A DNA stretch of 64,000 bases, taken from contig NW_008246084.1 of assembly GCF_000281045.1 (NCBI RefSeq), positions 692,882 through 756,881 of the forward strand, given 5' to 3'. The translations under genes and the position numbers were made by a program. Shown here in pieces: positions 1-10,764 of the stretch. The first letter of the stretch is position 1. The number at the start of each line of letters is the position of its first letter. Source of the DNA: Saprolegnia diclina VS20. Its lineage: Eukaryota; Oomycota; Saprolegniomycetes; Saprolegniales; Saprolegniaceae. The notes under the pieces are model-generated. The model was not told the DNA's origin. It was given only the letters and a program-made list of their open reading frames with translations, and searched no databases.

Positions 1-3000
1 TCTTCGTCGCTGTCCATTTCATTCATGTCGAACGAGTCGCGGCGCGGCCGACGCTTCTTCACAGCCGCCTTGGCTTTGCCCTTGAGGATCGTGCCGACGA
101 CGCGGCTCAACGCCCCCTTCATGCGCACCGCTTCGCTGTGCACGTACGAGCCTGCTTCGTTGTACACGGTCGCGTTCGCACACACAAGCGTGAAGTCCTC
201 CTACGCCCAGACGATGCATGAGCGACGACAGTCATTTCAAGGTCGTACATAGTAGGCGGCAAACGACCCATACAGCGTCAGCTTGGCTTGCATCGTGCCA
301 AAGTCCATCGGGTGTGGAATGATGGCCGAGTACCCCGGCGCAATGTCGTCGGTGACGGGCGACGCAAAGATGTTGGCCGCGTCTTCGGCCTGGATCGCAC
401 GGTGGAGCACGGCGAGGTGCGACGCCAACGAACCTTTGGCGAGCCGCTGGAGCCACTGCTGGCGCTGGGCTACCGAGAGTCGCAGCTTTTGCACGACCAC
501 GGCGTCGTCCGTGCAGCGCCGCTTCGGGTTTGGACTTGCACCGTCGACGCTGTTGGAGCGCTTGGGCGGGCGCTTGGTCTCGAGCGTCCTCTCGGGCTCA
601 ACCTGGCTCACGGCGTGGGCCGCTTGCCACGTCGCGACTTGCAGTGGGAATAGCGGCTGCAGAATGGACACGATCGCTGCGACAAGCGACCGCGCGTTCT
701 GCGCGATCGGGCTCGTTTCGACGTTGTACTTTTCGCAATTGTCCAAAATCAAATGCACGTCCGCCAAGAGCGCGTCCACTTGCCGGTAGTAGCCGTGCTC
801 GACGCGGCTCCGGATGAGCGAGAGGTCCATCGGGTTTGCCACCGTGACGTAGTAGTCGGGCGTCGACTCGGGCACCGGCGGCACGAAATCCAGGGCGACC
901 GAGAGCTGCATGATCGACGCCAACGCCCGCAACAGACCCGCGCGCCGCTCGCCGTCGATCGTCGGCAGCGGCGGCGCAAGCGCGAGCTGCGCCAGCCGCG
1001 CCTCGGCACTCGCCGGCTCGAGCTCCCACGGACTCACACGGACCGTGTCGCCGTCGTCAAAGAGCACCGTGAGACACTCCCACGGCGAGTCGACGTCGGA
1101 CTCGACGCGGTCGTTGGCGAGGACGGTGCCCGTGTTGAGCACCGAGTCGATCTGAATGCCGTGGTCGTCGGTCGAGGGTAGGACCGTCTGCACCGTGTCC
1201 TGGACGGTCCACGGCGCGCCAAACCCGAGCGCGTACTTGGCGTACAGTACGACAAAGTCGGGGCAGTCGCTCGGTTGCATGTGCACGCGGAACCGCCGGC
1301 GCACTCGTGACGGTGCGTCGTCGGGCTCAAACTGGTCGTTGACAGGCACAAACGCGTTGAACGCGCGTCGGCACGGGTCGCTCTCATCTTGGTCGTCTTC
1401 AAAGTAGAGGGCTGGGAGCCCGACGACCTCGAGGTGGAGCTGCATGAGCACACGCTGGTGGGGCTTGTACGTCTCGACCAACGGAAACGTGTAGGCGATG
1501 TGCACGATCTGGCACTGGACGGCGGCAAACTTGCGCGGAAACGTCATGTACGCGGGCTGCGTCTTGGACGGATGGAAGCGCAGGTAAAACTCGTGCCCTT
1601 GGGGGCAGTAGACGACAACGTCGCCGACTTGAGGCACATACGACTGCGGCTGCGGCAGAATCTGCTGGCAGTAGAGCCGATCGTAGCTCAAGCCAATGCG
1701 CTTGATGTAGCCCTCTTCGAACGCGACTTGGCTCGTGAGCAGCTGCGCCTTCATGGCCCGCAGCGGGTCGTTGCGGATTGTGGGTGATGGGACGTACATG
1801 TGCGAGTGGTCGCCGCAGTAGTACGTATCTTCGTCCTTCCACCCGGTCGCGAGCGCGCAGTGAAAGTGCATCGTGACAATGCACGCGTCATAGTTGCAGC
1901 CGAGCGTCGCGCCCTTCTGGCCGCAGAGGTTGCACTTGAGCAGCCGCCCGCGGCGAAGCTCCTTCGCAATGTTGTACCAATGGCCGTCGTCATAGAACGA
2001 CTGCGGTGATGTGATCGCGCACGGGTCGTGCACAAACACGCGCTGGCTGCCGTTGACGAGCGGGTGCACGCCGAGGGTCTCGCCTGGTAGCGTCATGCCG
2101 GCGACGTCGCCGCGGCCGCAAAAGCCGCAGAGGATCTGGGCACCAAGGTCGACGCGCCGCTTGGCCGCCAGCATCTCGGCAAACGTCTTGGTCGTGTCAA
2201 ACACGTCCCGCTGGCTGCCAGGCACCTTGGTCGACTCTTCCACGGCGCCTCCTTGGGTATCGTCCTCTTCTGGCTCGTCGTCGACGGGTGACACGCGGGC
2301 TGGCGACACCGCCGTGATACGTTGCTCGACCTCGTCGTTCTCGTCGTCACCGCTTGACGGACCGTCCAGAATCTGTCGTTGGTTGCGTTTCCGGAGACGC
2401 CGACGACGGGGCGCGGGCTCGTCGTCGTCAGCGGACGGTCGCTGACGGGAGCGCAGTGCGCGACTGCCATCGGCAGTGCGGTAGATACGGGGCGGCGTGT
2501 CGCTGCCACTACCCGCGTCGCTCTCTTCATCGACAAGATCACCCATGGCCTCGTCGTCGTCGTCGTCATCGTCGTCGTCGTCGCCGTCGTCACCGTTGGC
2601 TGTCGCCGGGACTTGAAAGTCTTCGTCATGGTCTTCGTCGGACGACAAGACAACATCGAGCACCGAACGATCGCGGTCGTCCGTGTCGCGGGGCGCCCGT
2701 CGCACCACAGGTGCGCGCACCTCGGACGCGAGCACCGGGGCGCCATTCACACGGTACGACTGCGTGGTCGCGAGGGCGCTTCGGACGCTCCGGACGCTCT
2801 TGGGGGTGACCGTCTCGATGAGGTTGGGGAACGGCTCGTAGTTGCCATGCGCGTTCTCGTCGCTTCGCACGATGCCTTCCAAGTTGGCTTGATAGAGCTC
2901 CGTGTACTGGGCGACGCGCGCGGCCCGGTTCGCCGCATAGTCCTCGAGGCGCATCTCGTCGAGCAGGAGATGCAGCGGCTGCTGCGCGTAAATCGACCGG

Positions 3001-5505
3001 CTCATGTCCATGAGCGCCGACCGCGGCAAGAGGTGCGGCTGCACATGCGTGTCGCGGTCGCGGACGTTGAGATTCACGTCCATCTCGATCGGCGCATAGT
3101 CGTTGGCGAAGTACTGGTCGCGCGGACTCGCCTTGTAGCTGTCGCCGGCGCCCGTGCCAAAGATACAGAGCCGGCCGACGCGGTCCGTGACGGCAAAGAG
3201 GTCGCCACTCGGGGAGAACGCCACGTCGTGGATCGGGCACGGGTCGCCGACACTGTCTACGTTCTGGTACTGCCGCAGAAGGGTGCCCGCCGATATGTCC
3301 CAGAGACAAATGCGTCCGTCGTAGCCGGCCGTGAGAAGAATGCGCCAGTCCAGCGGGTGGACTTCCATGGCAAAGACGGCGTTCACGTGCGCGCGCTCGT
3401 GATGCCGCAGTGTCATCATTAACGCAAGCGTCGTTGGGTCCCAGATGCGGATCGCTTGCTCGATGTGCAGCGCGTCGGCGTCGGCCTTGCGACTGTGGAG
3501 CGTCACGAGCCGCTCGCCTTGAGTCGTCCACATCATCATGTCGGCCGACCACGAAGCGCCCTGGCGCCGCCCACCCTCGACAGTCTCGGGCGATGGCAAG
3601 ATGTGGATGCCGAGCTTCGGACGAGTCGCGGTTGGGAGTTGCCAGAGCCGCGTCGTGCCGTCCTTGATCGACTGCGTCGCCACCGACTCGCCGTGCTTGC
3701 TGAAAAACACATTTGTGATCGGCGACGTATGGCCCGTCAGCACCAGCGACGGCTCGGTCACGACCGTACTCTCGGCAAAGTGCGGGTTGGCGACCGGTTC
3801 CGTCGGCGCGATCGGTGCCATCGGTGCCGTCGACGTCGGCGGTGGCACAAACCCGACGGCCGCAACCTCGGGCGACGGCTCATGGTGGACGTCGGGAATC
3901 GACGCGACGACCGCGTCGATTTGGTCTTGCGTCGACGCCGACGTCGTGGCCGTCGACGAGAGGACGTGGGGGCCGACGTGCCAGAGCCGCCCGACGCCGT
4001 CTTGACTCCCGGTCGCAATTTTGGTGCCGCACGGACTCACATCGAGGCAGAGTACCTTGCACGACCGCGTGACGCGCGTGCCATTCGCCGACGGTACATG
4101 GCCCAGCACAAGGAACGGCTTGATGTTGAGGCAGTATGCGTGCTGCTGAAAGAGTCGCTGGACTGTCTCGGTCTTGGTCTCGCGGCGCGGGCCGGGCGTG
4201 ATGCGCGGGAGGCGGAAGAGGAGGCAATGGCCGTCGTCGGAGGCCGAAACGACCACGTTGAGGTGCGGGTGGAATCGAACCGTGTTGACAACACTAGGAG
4301 CCTTCTCCATGAGCCATCGACACTTAGATGTAAATGCGGTACCTCGTGTGCCCGACCAAGACGGCGATCGCAAAACCGGTTGCGATTTCCCAGACGCGGA
4401 CCGTCTTGTCGTCCGAGGACGTGACGAGGAGACTGCCGTCGTCGTTGATGTCCATGTCGGTGATGTTGCCCACGTGACCGTGCAGAGTATACAAGAGGTC
4501 GCCGGTGCGGGCCGACCAAATCTTGACGAGCCGGTCGTCCGAGCCGGTGATGATGAACCGGCCCGACTTGTCAAATGTGACGCAGTACACGGAGATTTGC
4601 AAATGGCCGCTGAGCGTCTTGAGGATGCGGTACCGCGTGTAGGCGAAGATCGGGACCGGCTCCCGGCAGGCGTTGGCGGCGGCGAAATGGCCGAAAGGCA
4701 CGGGCCGCCCGCAGCGCTCGCGCTGGAGAAGGGCCCGCGCGTGGTTCGTACCCACAAAGGGTTTGGTCACGGCCATGCCCCAGTCGCGCACACGGCTCAG
4801 AAGCTCGTCGACCTTGCGCTTGTCCTGCACAAGCTGCCGCTGGAGGAAACGCAGCTGCTTGGCGCCGCGCTGCTCCTCTGCAATGTCCGTGCCGGTGGTC
4901 GCAAACTTCTCGAGGAGGCGCTCGACGCGCAGAATCTTGCGCTCGCTGCCGCGCATCTGCAGCCAGAGCTGGATCAGCTCCTGGATCGTCGACCGGCGAC
5001 CATCGGGCGTCGATGGCGTGGGTGGCCGCGGCTTCAAGAGCGTCGTCTCGTTCTTGCGCGCGCCGTCACGGAGCAGCTGGACGAGGTGCGTGGGCGGAAG
5101 CTGGCGGTGGCGCAGATGCACATCCGTGTACGTTGCTGGCCGCTCGCGTCCTTGCCAGTCGACCGCTGCGTCGAGCAGGCCCAAGCTGTGCAGCTCCTCT
5201 TCAAGCATCGCCGCCGTCCGCGAGCATGGCGTCGCTTGGCGCAGAAAATTTGCAATCAGAAAGTAGACGTCACCCATGTCGCTCGGCCCCGGCGCATCGC
5301 TCTCGCCGTCGCCCATGGTGTCGACGTCGTCGGGCGCCGCAATGGCACCCACCGGTGGCCGCATTGCCTCGACTGGCGCAGGGCTCGGCGCCTCCAGCGC
5401 AGTCTCTACATCGCGCGCGCCCATGTCGACGTCGCGCTGGTCGGCGGCGCCGTCCATCGGCCAGGGTCCTTCGCCAGCTCCATCGTCGTCCCTGCTGTCG
5501 TCCAT
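1..5505 (-). CDS. BRWD/PHIP-like WD40-ePHD-double bromodomain protein (3' partial)
   Basis: Probable chromatin reader of acetylated/methylated histones in the nucleus. Exons on the minus strand: 5505-4343, 4293-249, 200-1 (continues past the left edge); both introns (48-49 nt) are GT..TAG and restore frame inside conserved motifs. Order: acidic N-terminus; LisH-like helix (DVYFLIANFLRQ); about eight WD40 repeats (roughly residues 290-830, e.g. ITGSDDRLVKIW, VTSSDDKTVRVWE); an acidic Asp/Glu tract; a Cys/His-rich extended PHD finger (about 1105-1220, starting CGFCGRG, including CNLCGQKGATLGC and MHFHCA); a CryptoTudor-like stretch (YVPQVGDVVVYCPQGHEFY); bromodomain 1 (about 1500-1590) and bromodomain 2 (about 1670-1750, with HPMDFGTMQ and, after the last intron, CANATVYNEAGS). 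WD40-CryptoTudor-bromodomain order is that of BRWD/PHIP; the ePHD is an addition. I chose ATG 5505; ATG 5565 is in frame but lies inside a promoter-like palindrome. Confidence 0.9.
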
Positions 5506-5552
5506 GGCGGCCGATACAAACTCCAAGTTGCCCCGTTGCCCGCCGGTCTTCC

Positions 5553-5573
5553 TATCCGGATACATCCGGATAT
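5553..5573. promoter_or_regulatory. Tandem TATCCGGATA palindromes upstream of BRWD-like gene
   Basis: Two copies of the palindromic core ATCCGGAT, TATCCGGATA at 5553-5562 and ATCCGGATAT at 5564-5573, lie 48-68 bp upstream of the ATG at 5505. Similar cores occur just upstream of other genes here (18765, 35370, 44450, 17841). Its role as a transcription-factor site is inference from repetition and position. Confidence 0.45.
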
Positions 5574-5610
5574 AGTCGCATTTGATTGGTTACAATGGCG
5601 TCCGGAATTA

Positions 5611-5620
5611 GCGCGGGAAA
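5611..5620 (-). promoter_or_regulatory. E2F/DP-like site
   Basis: TTTCCCGCGC on the minus strand matches the E2F consensus TTTSSCGC exactly, about 110 bp upstream of the BRWD-like start codon; an inverted CCAAT (ATTGG at 5585-5589) is nearby. A single match, so function is only suggested. Confidence 0.3.
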
Positions 5621-5623
5621 TGT

Positions 5624-6700
5624 GCGGCCCGAGCGCGCGACCGCCGCCTCGACCACAGAAGACAATATTGACCACAATAGAGCACGGAATGTACTACATA
5701 TTACAATATGAATATATATACATGTCTCTTGGTTCACAGCAAGAACTCTACGAAGCAACGCAGAGGAGGCTAGTAACTTTGCCGGTGACATTGCATATTT
5801 GAATGCAATCTGAGGAGATCCTTGGAGGGTGCATTGAAGAAGCTGTGACCTAGTCTTTGTCCTCTTCGATCGTCGTAGGGCTAACGTGTTCGAGGAAGGC
5901 GGTGTAGGGGGACTAGAACATTCGAACGAACTCGGTATCGGCGACGATGACGCAAGGAGGGCCAACCGCCGACAAGACCACGGCCTGTACAACCTGTACA
6001 CGTAACGACCAGCGACGCACTGTGCTCCATATGGTAATCAAAGACGTCGCCACGCCCACGACCGTCCAATGTACGATTGCTGGATGGTGCTCCATGTCCA
6101 CGTTGAAATAAAATATGGATAAATCGGGAAATAGTCTAGTATCTTAGGAGCGACAGCAATGTGTCGATCGCTCGCGCGACGCATGCGAGTACTACGTCCA
6201 TAGAAAGGTGCTTCGCGGCTGCCCTTGGCGTTGGCGATGGGGAGGGTAGGGTAAATGGAGGTGCATTTTGGCCAATCCGATGCCGTCATCCTACCGAAGT
6301 CACGGTTAGCTGGATACTGGAACCGGTTACTCGCCCACCGAGACAGCGTTGGCGAGATCTCGCTGCGACGATCGAAAGAGCGCTGCGGGTGACGTCTCGA
6401 CATCCTCCTTATACTTTGCATATCTATTTCTTCTCGGGTCTTTCGCTTCTCTGGTCGAGATGGGTCTCTTCAAGCATATTTCCGAAAAACTGCAATTTTT
6501 GCTCAAATATTTGCAAAAAAACGGGATTCAGAGATGCGTGGATCGGATTGGCTTTTAAGGAGTGCAAAGGCCTTGTGATTGGCTGGTTTGTGATTTTGCG
6601 GGGTTTTCCGACAATAGCGGGCAAATAGCGGGTTTTTCATACTACTAATTCTCAACGCTTTGAAGCTACACCTAAGACAAAACACCGATTTCCGGTATTA
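5624..6700. other. Intergenic region, no gene recognised
   Basis: About 1.1 kb, more AT-rich than the flanking genes. Small ORFs here have no recognisable motif and no GC-rich third positions. It holds the upstream region of the BRWD-like gene and the 3' side of the exopolyphosphatase gene. No RNA gene or repeat seen. Confidence 0.6.
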
Positions 6701-7939
6701 TTACATCTTGGCCAAGGTCGCCAAGTAACCATCCAGCAGCGGCACAAGCTGCTTTCGAGACATGGCAATGTTGGCTTGGTCAAAGGCGTCGACGGCGGCC
6801 TCGCCGAGCGCATCGAGCGGTGTGAGCTGCAACGGCGCACGGTTCAGAAAGGCGACGAGGTCGTCTCGCAGGCGGCGGTCAGGGCAGTACAAGAGCAGCT
6901 GGCGCTTTGGCCCGTCCGCCGCATGCACCATCGACTGCACGAGGGCAAATGTGAGGCCGAGGCGCGACCGGTGGGCTTCCAGCTGCGCCAGCGGGCTCTC
7001 TCCCTTGGCCCAAAACGTCGGCAGCGGCACCAAGATGGCACTCGAGCCATACGAGACGCCCGACGATTCGAATCGCTTGTAGTCGTACGCAAGGCAGTTG
7101 GCAAACGTAAAGCGCGACCAGTTGTCCGGGCTAAACTTCTCTTCGACGAGCCACGCATACAAGTCGTGTCGGGGCACGAGCGAGAGCGCATCAAGTTTGT
7201 CCAAGACGGCTTGGTCCCGCGCCGTGCCCTTCTTGGCGGCCGCGTCCATGTTCATCGTGTCGAGAGCGATGACGCCCAGAAGCAGCGTCACTTCGAGCGG
7301 CTGCAGGGATACACTCTAAGCACAGGCCATTCGAGTCGGTCAAAGTGGATGCTGGTTCGTACGCGCTCGGCGACAAGCGTGCAGGCGGACCCGACCAACG
7401 CGCGGCCGCCCGCGTCCGTGCGCTCGAATGCAATGTCACGCGACGAGCCTGTCACATGTCCATGCGCACCGAGGTCATCGTGATGGTCCATGATCGCCAC
7501 CTGCCATCATTATCATCATCTGGAAGTCAACCGATTTGGGGCGTACCACGGACGCATCCAGCGACGCGAGCGCGGCCTTGAGCTTGTTGTGGTCCGTCAA
7601 GACGAGCCGCAGCTTCTGCGCCGCATGGAGGCTGGCGAGGTCGATCTCGTCTTGGAAGAGGAGCGCGTCTACGTCAATGTGGGCGGCGCAGAAGAGCGCG
7701 CTCACTTCGCAGCGCAGCGCAAACTGGTCGCGGTCGACGCTCATGACGGGCACGGCTGAGACCGCGAACGCATACACCAAGCTGCTCACCATCGAGTCGG
7801 CGTCGCAGGCCTCGTTGCCCATGACGACCTGCACGGAAGCGGCGGTCGCGACCGCCTGGCGCGCCTGGCGAAGGAACGCATTGAGTTTCTCGGCGTGGGC
7901 TGGCGCAAAGGCCGCTTGGATCGCCGCCGTCCGACTCAT
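6701..7939 (-). CDS. DHH-family exopolyphosphatase (PPX1-like)
   Basis: Probable cytosolic or mitochondrial exopolyphosphatase/pyrophosphatase of the DHH superfamily (yeast PPX1, animal prune), hydrolysing polyphosphate with a divalent metal pair. Exons 7939-7547, 7500-7363, 7315-6701; introns of 46 and 47 nt; 381 residues, near the PPX1 length. Visible signatures: motif I GNEACDADSMVSS (about residues 40-52), the DHN variant LVLTDHNKL typical of fungal PPX1 rather than DHH, the DHH motif itself MDHHDDLGAHG at the start of exon 2, then a VGSACTLVAE block. The C-terminal third resembles DHHA2 (FTFANCLAYDYKRF, LVPLPTFW). The start MSRTAAIQ was chosen because upstream in-frame codons look non-coding. 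Motif I, DHN and MDHHDD residues are all kept, so the enzyme looks active. Confidence 0.86.
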
Positions 7940-8878
7940 TTCACTGCAAGACTTGATATGGGTTATATATGCACCCTCGAAGGTTTTATCCGCTGCCACA
8001 AATACCGCGATTAAAACGCCACATTTATCGATCCTAGTTGTGGCGTAGCGGTCGAGGCGCCAAGCCGCGACGCCGTCAGCCGCCAGTCGCCACGAAGGGT
8101 CCGAGCAAAATTTGCCGCCGGCGACCCACACACGGAGTATTCATCACCCTCTGGGAATGCGGAACCTACCGCCTTCAAGCGATCGAATCGGCAGAGTTGT
8201 CGCAGGCCAGGAAAGAGTGGCTTCGACGCAACGACAGCCGTCACCCAAGCTGCGGCATGCCAAGCCGCGCGCCGATCAACCTGGCCTTCTGCGGTGATAG
8301 GAGGTCGTCGCCCTTGGCTTCGCCTCGTTTTCTTGCGCCTAATATGATCGCGTCCGTCCCTCGCGGTCGCAGCTTGTCCGTGACGAACCACAGGATTCGG
8401 CCCCGTAGATTGGTCAAGTACGCACCCTAAAGGCACTGACGATTGACGGATCTGAAGCAGCCTGCACCCTGAACTACAGTACCTCGAACGCCTAGTACAG
8501 TACGTGAGCGATAGATTCATTGACATCGAGTATGGCTCGTCGCTCGTGGGCGCAACTGACTTGGCTGCTGCGCGGCGCCATATCATCTCCTTCGGTACTC
8601 GATTTTATACAGTGTATCGGTGCCCTATCACTTTTGGCCGTTTCTCTTCACTGGTCCAAAGCCCCTCTTGGGCGTGGCACTTGAAGTTTGTATACCAAGA
8701 TCGTCATCTGCAGCTGATATAAACTTCGATGGGTGCCCTTTGCGTTTGTATGCACGTTGTCGAAGGCACAGCTTCGAAGTTCGCAAATGGGGCAAGGCCA
8801 TTGGTCCAAACCCGCCGCCCAAGATATTTACAGTACGAACGCACGATGGCCGTCGTCGGTCACTTTCCTTTCGTCACG
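7940..8878. other. Divergent intergenic region (exopolyphosphatase / carboxypeptidase)
   Basis: About 0.9 kb between two genes transcribed away from each other, so it should contain both promoters. A 191-codon minus-strand ORF (8011-8586) and overlapping plus-strand ORFs are Arg/Ser-rich with no recognised motif; I do not call them genes. A TATAAA-type sequence lies near 8717. Confidence 0.5.
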
Positions 8879-10375
8879 ATGGCCCGCGAAGAGTACATTC
8901 CGCTGACCAAGCCTGAGAACGCCGGCATCCGCCGCGCCGAAGCCAAGTGGTACAACCGCGTCAACAAGGTCGCGGTCGCGGCCGTCGCGGCCTCGGCGCT
9001 CCTCCTCACGGCTGGCTTCTCGGGCTCCGTGACGCTGGCGACGACGGCGTTGACGCCGCTCGACGGTGCGTCGTTCTGCGACATTACCGGCCAGGCCTCG
9101 GGCTACATCAACCTCCCGCACAAGAAGGACGGCAACTACTTCTACTGGTTCTTCGAGTCGCGCGCCGACCCGGCGAACGACCCGCTCGTGCTCTGGCTCA
9201 CGGGCGGCCCCGGCGGCTCGAGCATGATGGCGCTCCTCACCGAGAACGGCCCGTGCTCCGTCTCGGCCGACGGCACGCACACGGTGCCCAACCCGCACTC
9301 GTGGACCAACAACGCCAACGTCATCTGGGTCGACCAGCCGATCGGCACGGGCTTCTCGTACGGCGCCAAGGGTGACTACGACCACAACGAGTTCGACGTG
9401 GCCCAGAACATGCACGCGTTCCTCAACGGCTGGCGCGATGCCCACCCCAAGTTTGCCAACCACAAGCTCTTCATCGCTGGCGAGTCGTATGCCGGTCACT
9501 ACATCCCGGCGATCGCCGCGCACATCCTCGATACGGCCAACGACAACGATGGCTACAAGCCCATCGAGCTCTCGGGCGTTGCTATCGGCAACGGCCTCAC
9601 CAACCCGACGGTCCAGCTCGCGCACCACGCCGACATGCTCCAGGACAACGCGTATGGCAAGAAGCTCATGAACGACCACGACTTTGCCGCGTACAAGCTC
9701 GCGGTCAAGAAGGTCGTCGACCTTGCGCACAAGTGCAACGCCGAAAACGACAACCTCGCGTGCACGGAAGCCACCGCGCGCTGGATGACGGACGTGTCGC
9801 ACCCGATCATGTCGGTCGCCAACGTCGACCCGTACGATCTCCGCAAGGACAACATTGCCGTCCTCAAGAAGGAGGTCGATGGCACGCACGCGCCGCTCTC
9901 GCCCGATATGGTCGCCAACTTTGGCTCGCCGGCCGTCCACGCCTTCCTCAACAACAAGCTCGTCCAGGAGAAGCTCAACGTGCACACGGACCGTGTCCAC
10001 GGCTGGAACGAAATCGCGCAGCACGTCTTCCGCAACTTTATGGGCGACTTCTCCAAGACCTTTGACGGTATGGTGGCCAACATCCTCGACGCCAACGTCC
10101 CGGTCCTTATCTACGCCGGCGACGCCGACTTGGTCTGCAACTGGAAGGGCAACTACGCCTGGACCACCGGTCTCGAGTGGAGCGGCAAGAAGGCCTTCAA
10201 CGCCGCCAAGACCGCTGATCTTGTTGTCGACGGTGTTGCCGCCGGCACCGTGCAGTCGGCCGACAAGCTCACGTTCGCCCGCATCTACAACGCCGGCCAC
10301 ATGGTCCCCGCCGACCAGCCCAAGGTCGCGCTCGAGATGATCAACCGCTTCCTTGCCGGCAAGCCGTTGGCGTAA
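8879..10375 (+). CDS. Serine carboxypeptidase, peptidase family S10
   Basis: Removes C-terminal residues from peptides, usually in vacuole/lysosome or secreted. Single exon, 498 residues from MAREEYIPL; an in-frame ATG at 8846 would add 11. A short cytosolic N-terminus is followed by a hydrophobic signal-anchor (VAVAAVAASALLLTAGFSG, about residues 32-50), so it is either membrane-anchored or has a long signal peptide. S10 signatures: PLVLWLTGGPGGSS oxyanion region, WVDQPIGTGFSYG, nucleophile in GESYAGHY (Ser203), catalytic Asp in YAGDADLVCNW (Asp415), His in YNAGHMVPADQP (His474). Full family length, triad intact, strong GC3 bias as in neighbouring genes. Divergent from the exopolyphosphatase gene. 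Confidence 0.96.
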   Translation: MAREEYIPLTKPENAGIRRAEAKWYNRVNKVAVAAVAASALLLTAGFSGSVTLATTALTPLDGASFCDITGQASGYINLPHKKDGNYFYWFFESRADPANDPLVLWLTGGPGGSSMMALLTENGPCSVSADGTHTVPNPHSWTNNANVIWVDQPIGTGFSYGAKGDYDHNEFDVAQNMHAFLNGWRDAHPKFANHKLFIAGESYAGHYIPAIAAHILDTANDNDGYKPIELSGVAIGNGLTNPTVQLAHHADMLQDNAYGKKLMNDHDFAAYKLAVKKVVDLAHKCNAENDNLACTEATARWMTDVSHPIMSVANVDPYDLRKDNIAVLKKEVDGTHAPLSPDMVANFGSPAVHAFLNNKLVQEKLNVHTDRVHGWNEIAQHVFRNFMGDFSKTFDGMVANILDANVPVLIYAGDADLVCNWKGNYAWTTGLEWSGKKAFNAAKTADLVVDGVAAGTVQSADKLTFARIYNAGHMVPADQPKVALEMINRFLAGKPLA

Positions 10376-10764
10376 GCATATGTGTGTTGATTCTTCTTAA
10401 TCGAATGCCGTGCGGTCGTTCCTCGGTCTTTTAGTCGCGTAGTCGATGCTGGCATCGGTCCATTATATACTACTAGTATGTGTATTTTTCAAGTGCCAGA
10501 TGTTCTAGTCGGTCGTTGCACAGCCAAGCACAGTCCCATACCCAAATAAAATAGAGCTACCGGTACCGGTACTGAGACGTGGAGCTATTATATACTACTA
10601 CATATGTAGTAGGGAGCAATGTGGCTTGCACAAACTCGTGCCGCAGTAAATATCATGTCACGATTACTTGATTAGGGTTGGGTGGGTTACCCATCTTGGG
10701 ACTGCGGTTGATCACGCGCCTGAAATAGGGAAAAGGCGCCAGCGGTTATCGGACGACGGCCTTC
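10376..10764. other. Intergenic spacer
   Basis: 390 bp, AT-rich, between two plus-strand genes. It contains short near-repeats of TATATACTACTA (about 10464 and 10589). No coding sequence or RNA gene seen. Confidence 0.6.

Noticed and set aside
4174-5802. 542-codon plus-strand ORF opposite the BRWD-like gene
   Set aside because: Antisense shadow of a GC-rich coding region; the minus-strand frame has clear WD40 motifs.
7291-7315. A 23-nt intron (GTGCTT..GCAG) in the exopolyphosphatase
   Set aside because: A 47-nt GTACGA..TTAG intron (7316-7362) also restores frame and fits the other introns.
8011-8586. 191-codon minus-strand ORF in the divergent spacer
   Set aside because: No motif, atypical composition, overlaps the region expected to hold promoters.
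8828-10300. 490-codon minus-strand ORF rich in Val/Arg/Asp
   Set aside because: Antisense of the carboxypeptidase; composition is the mirror of its codon bias.
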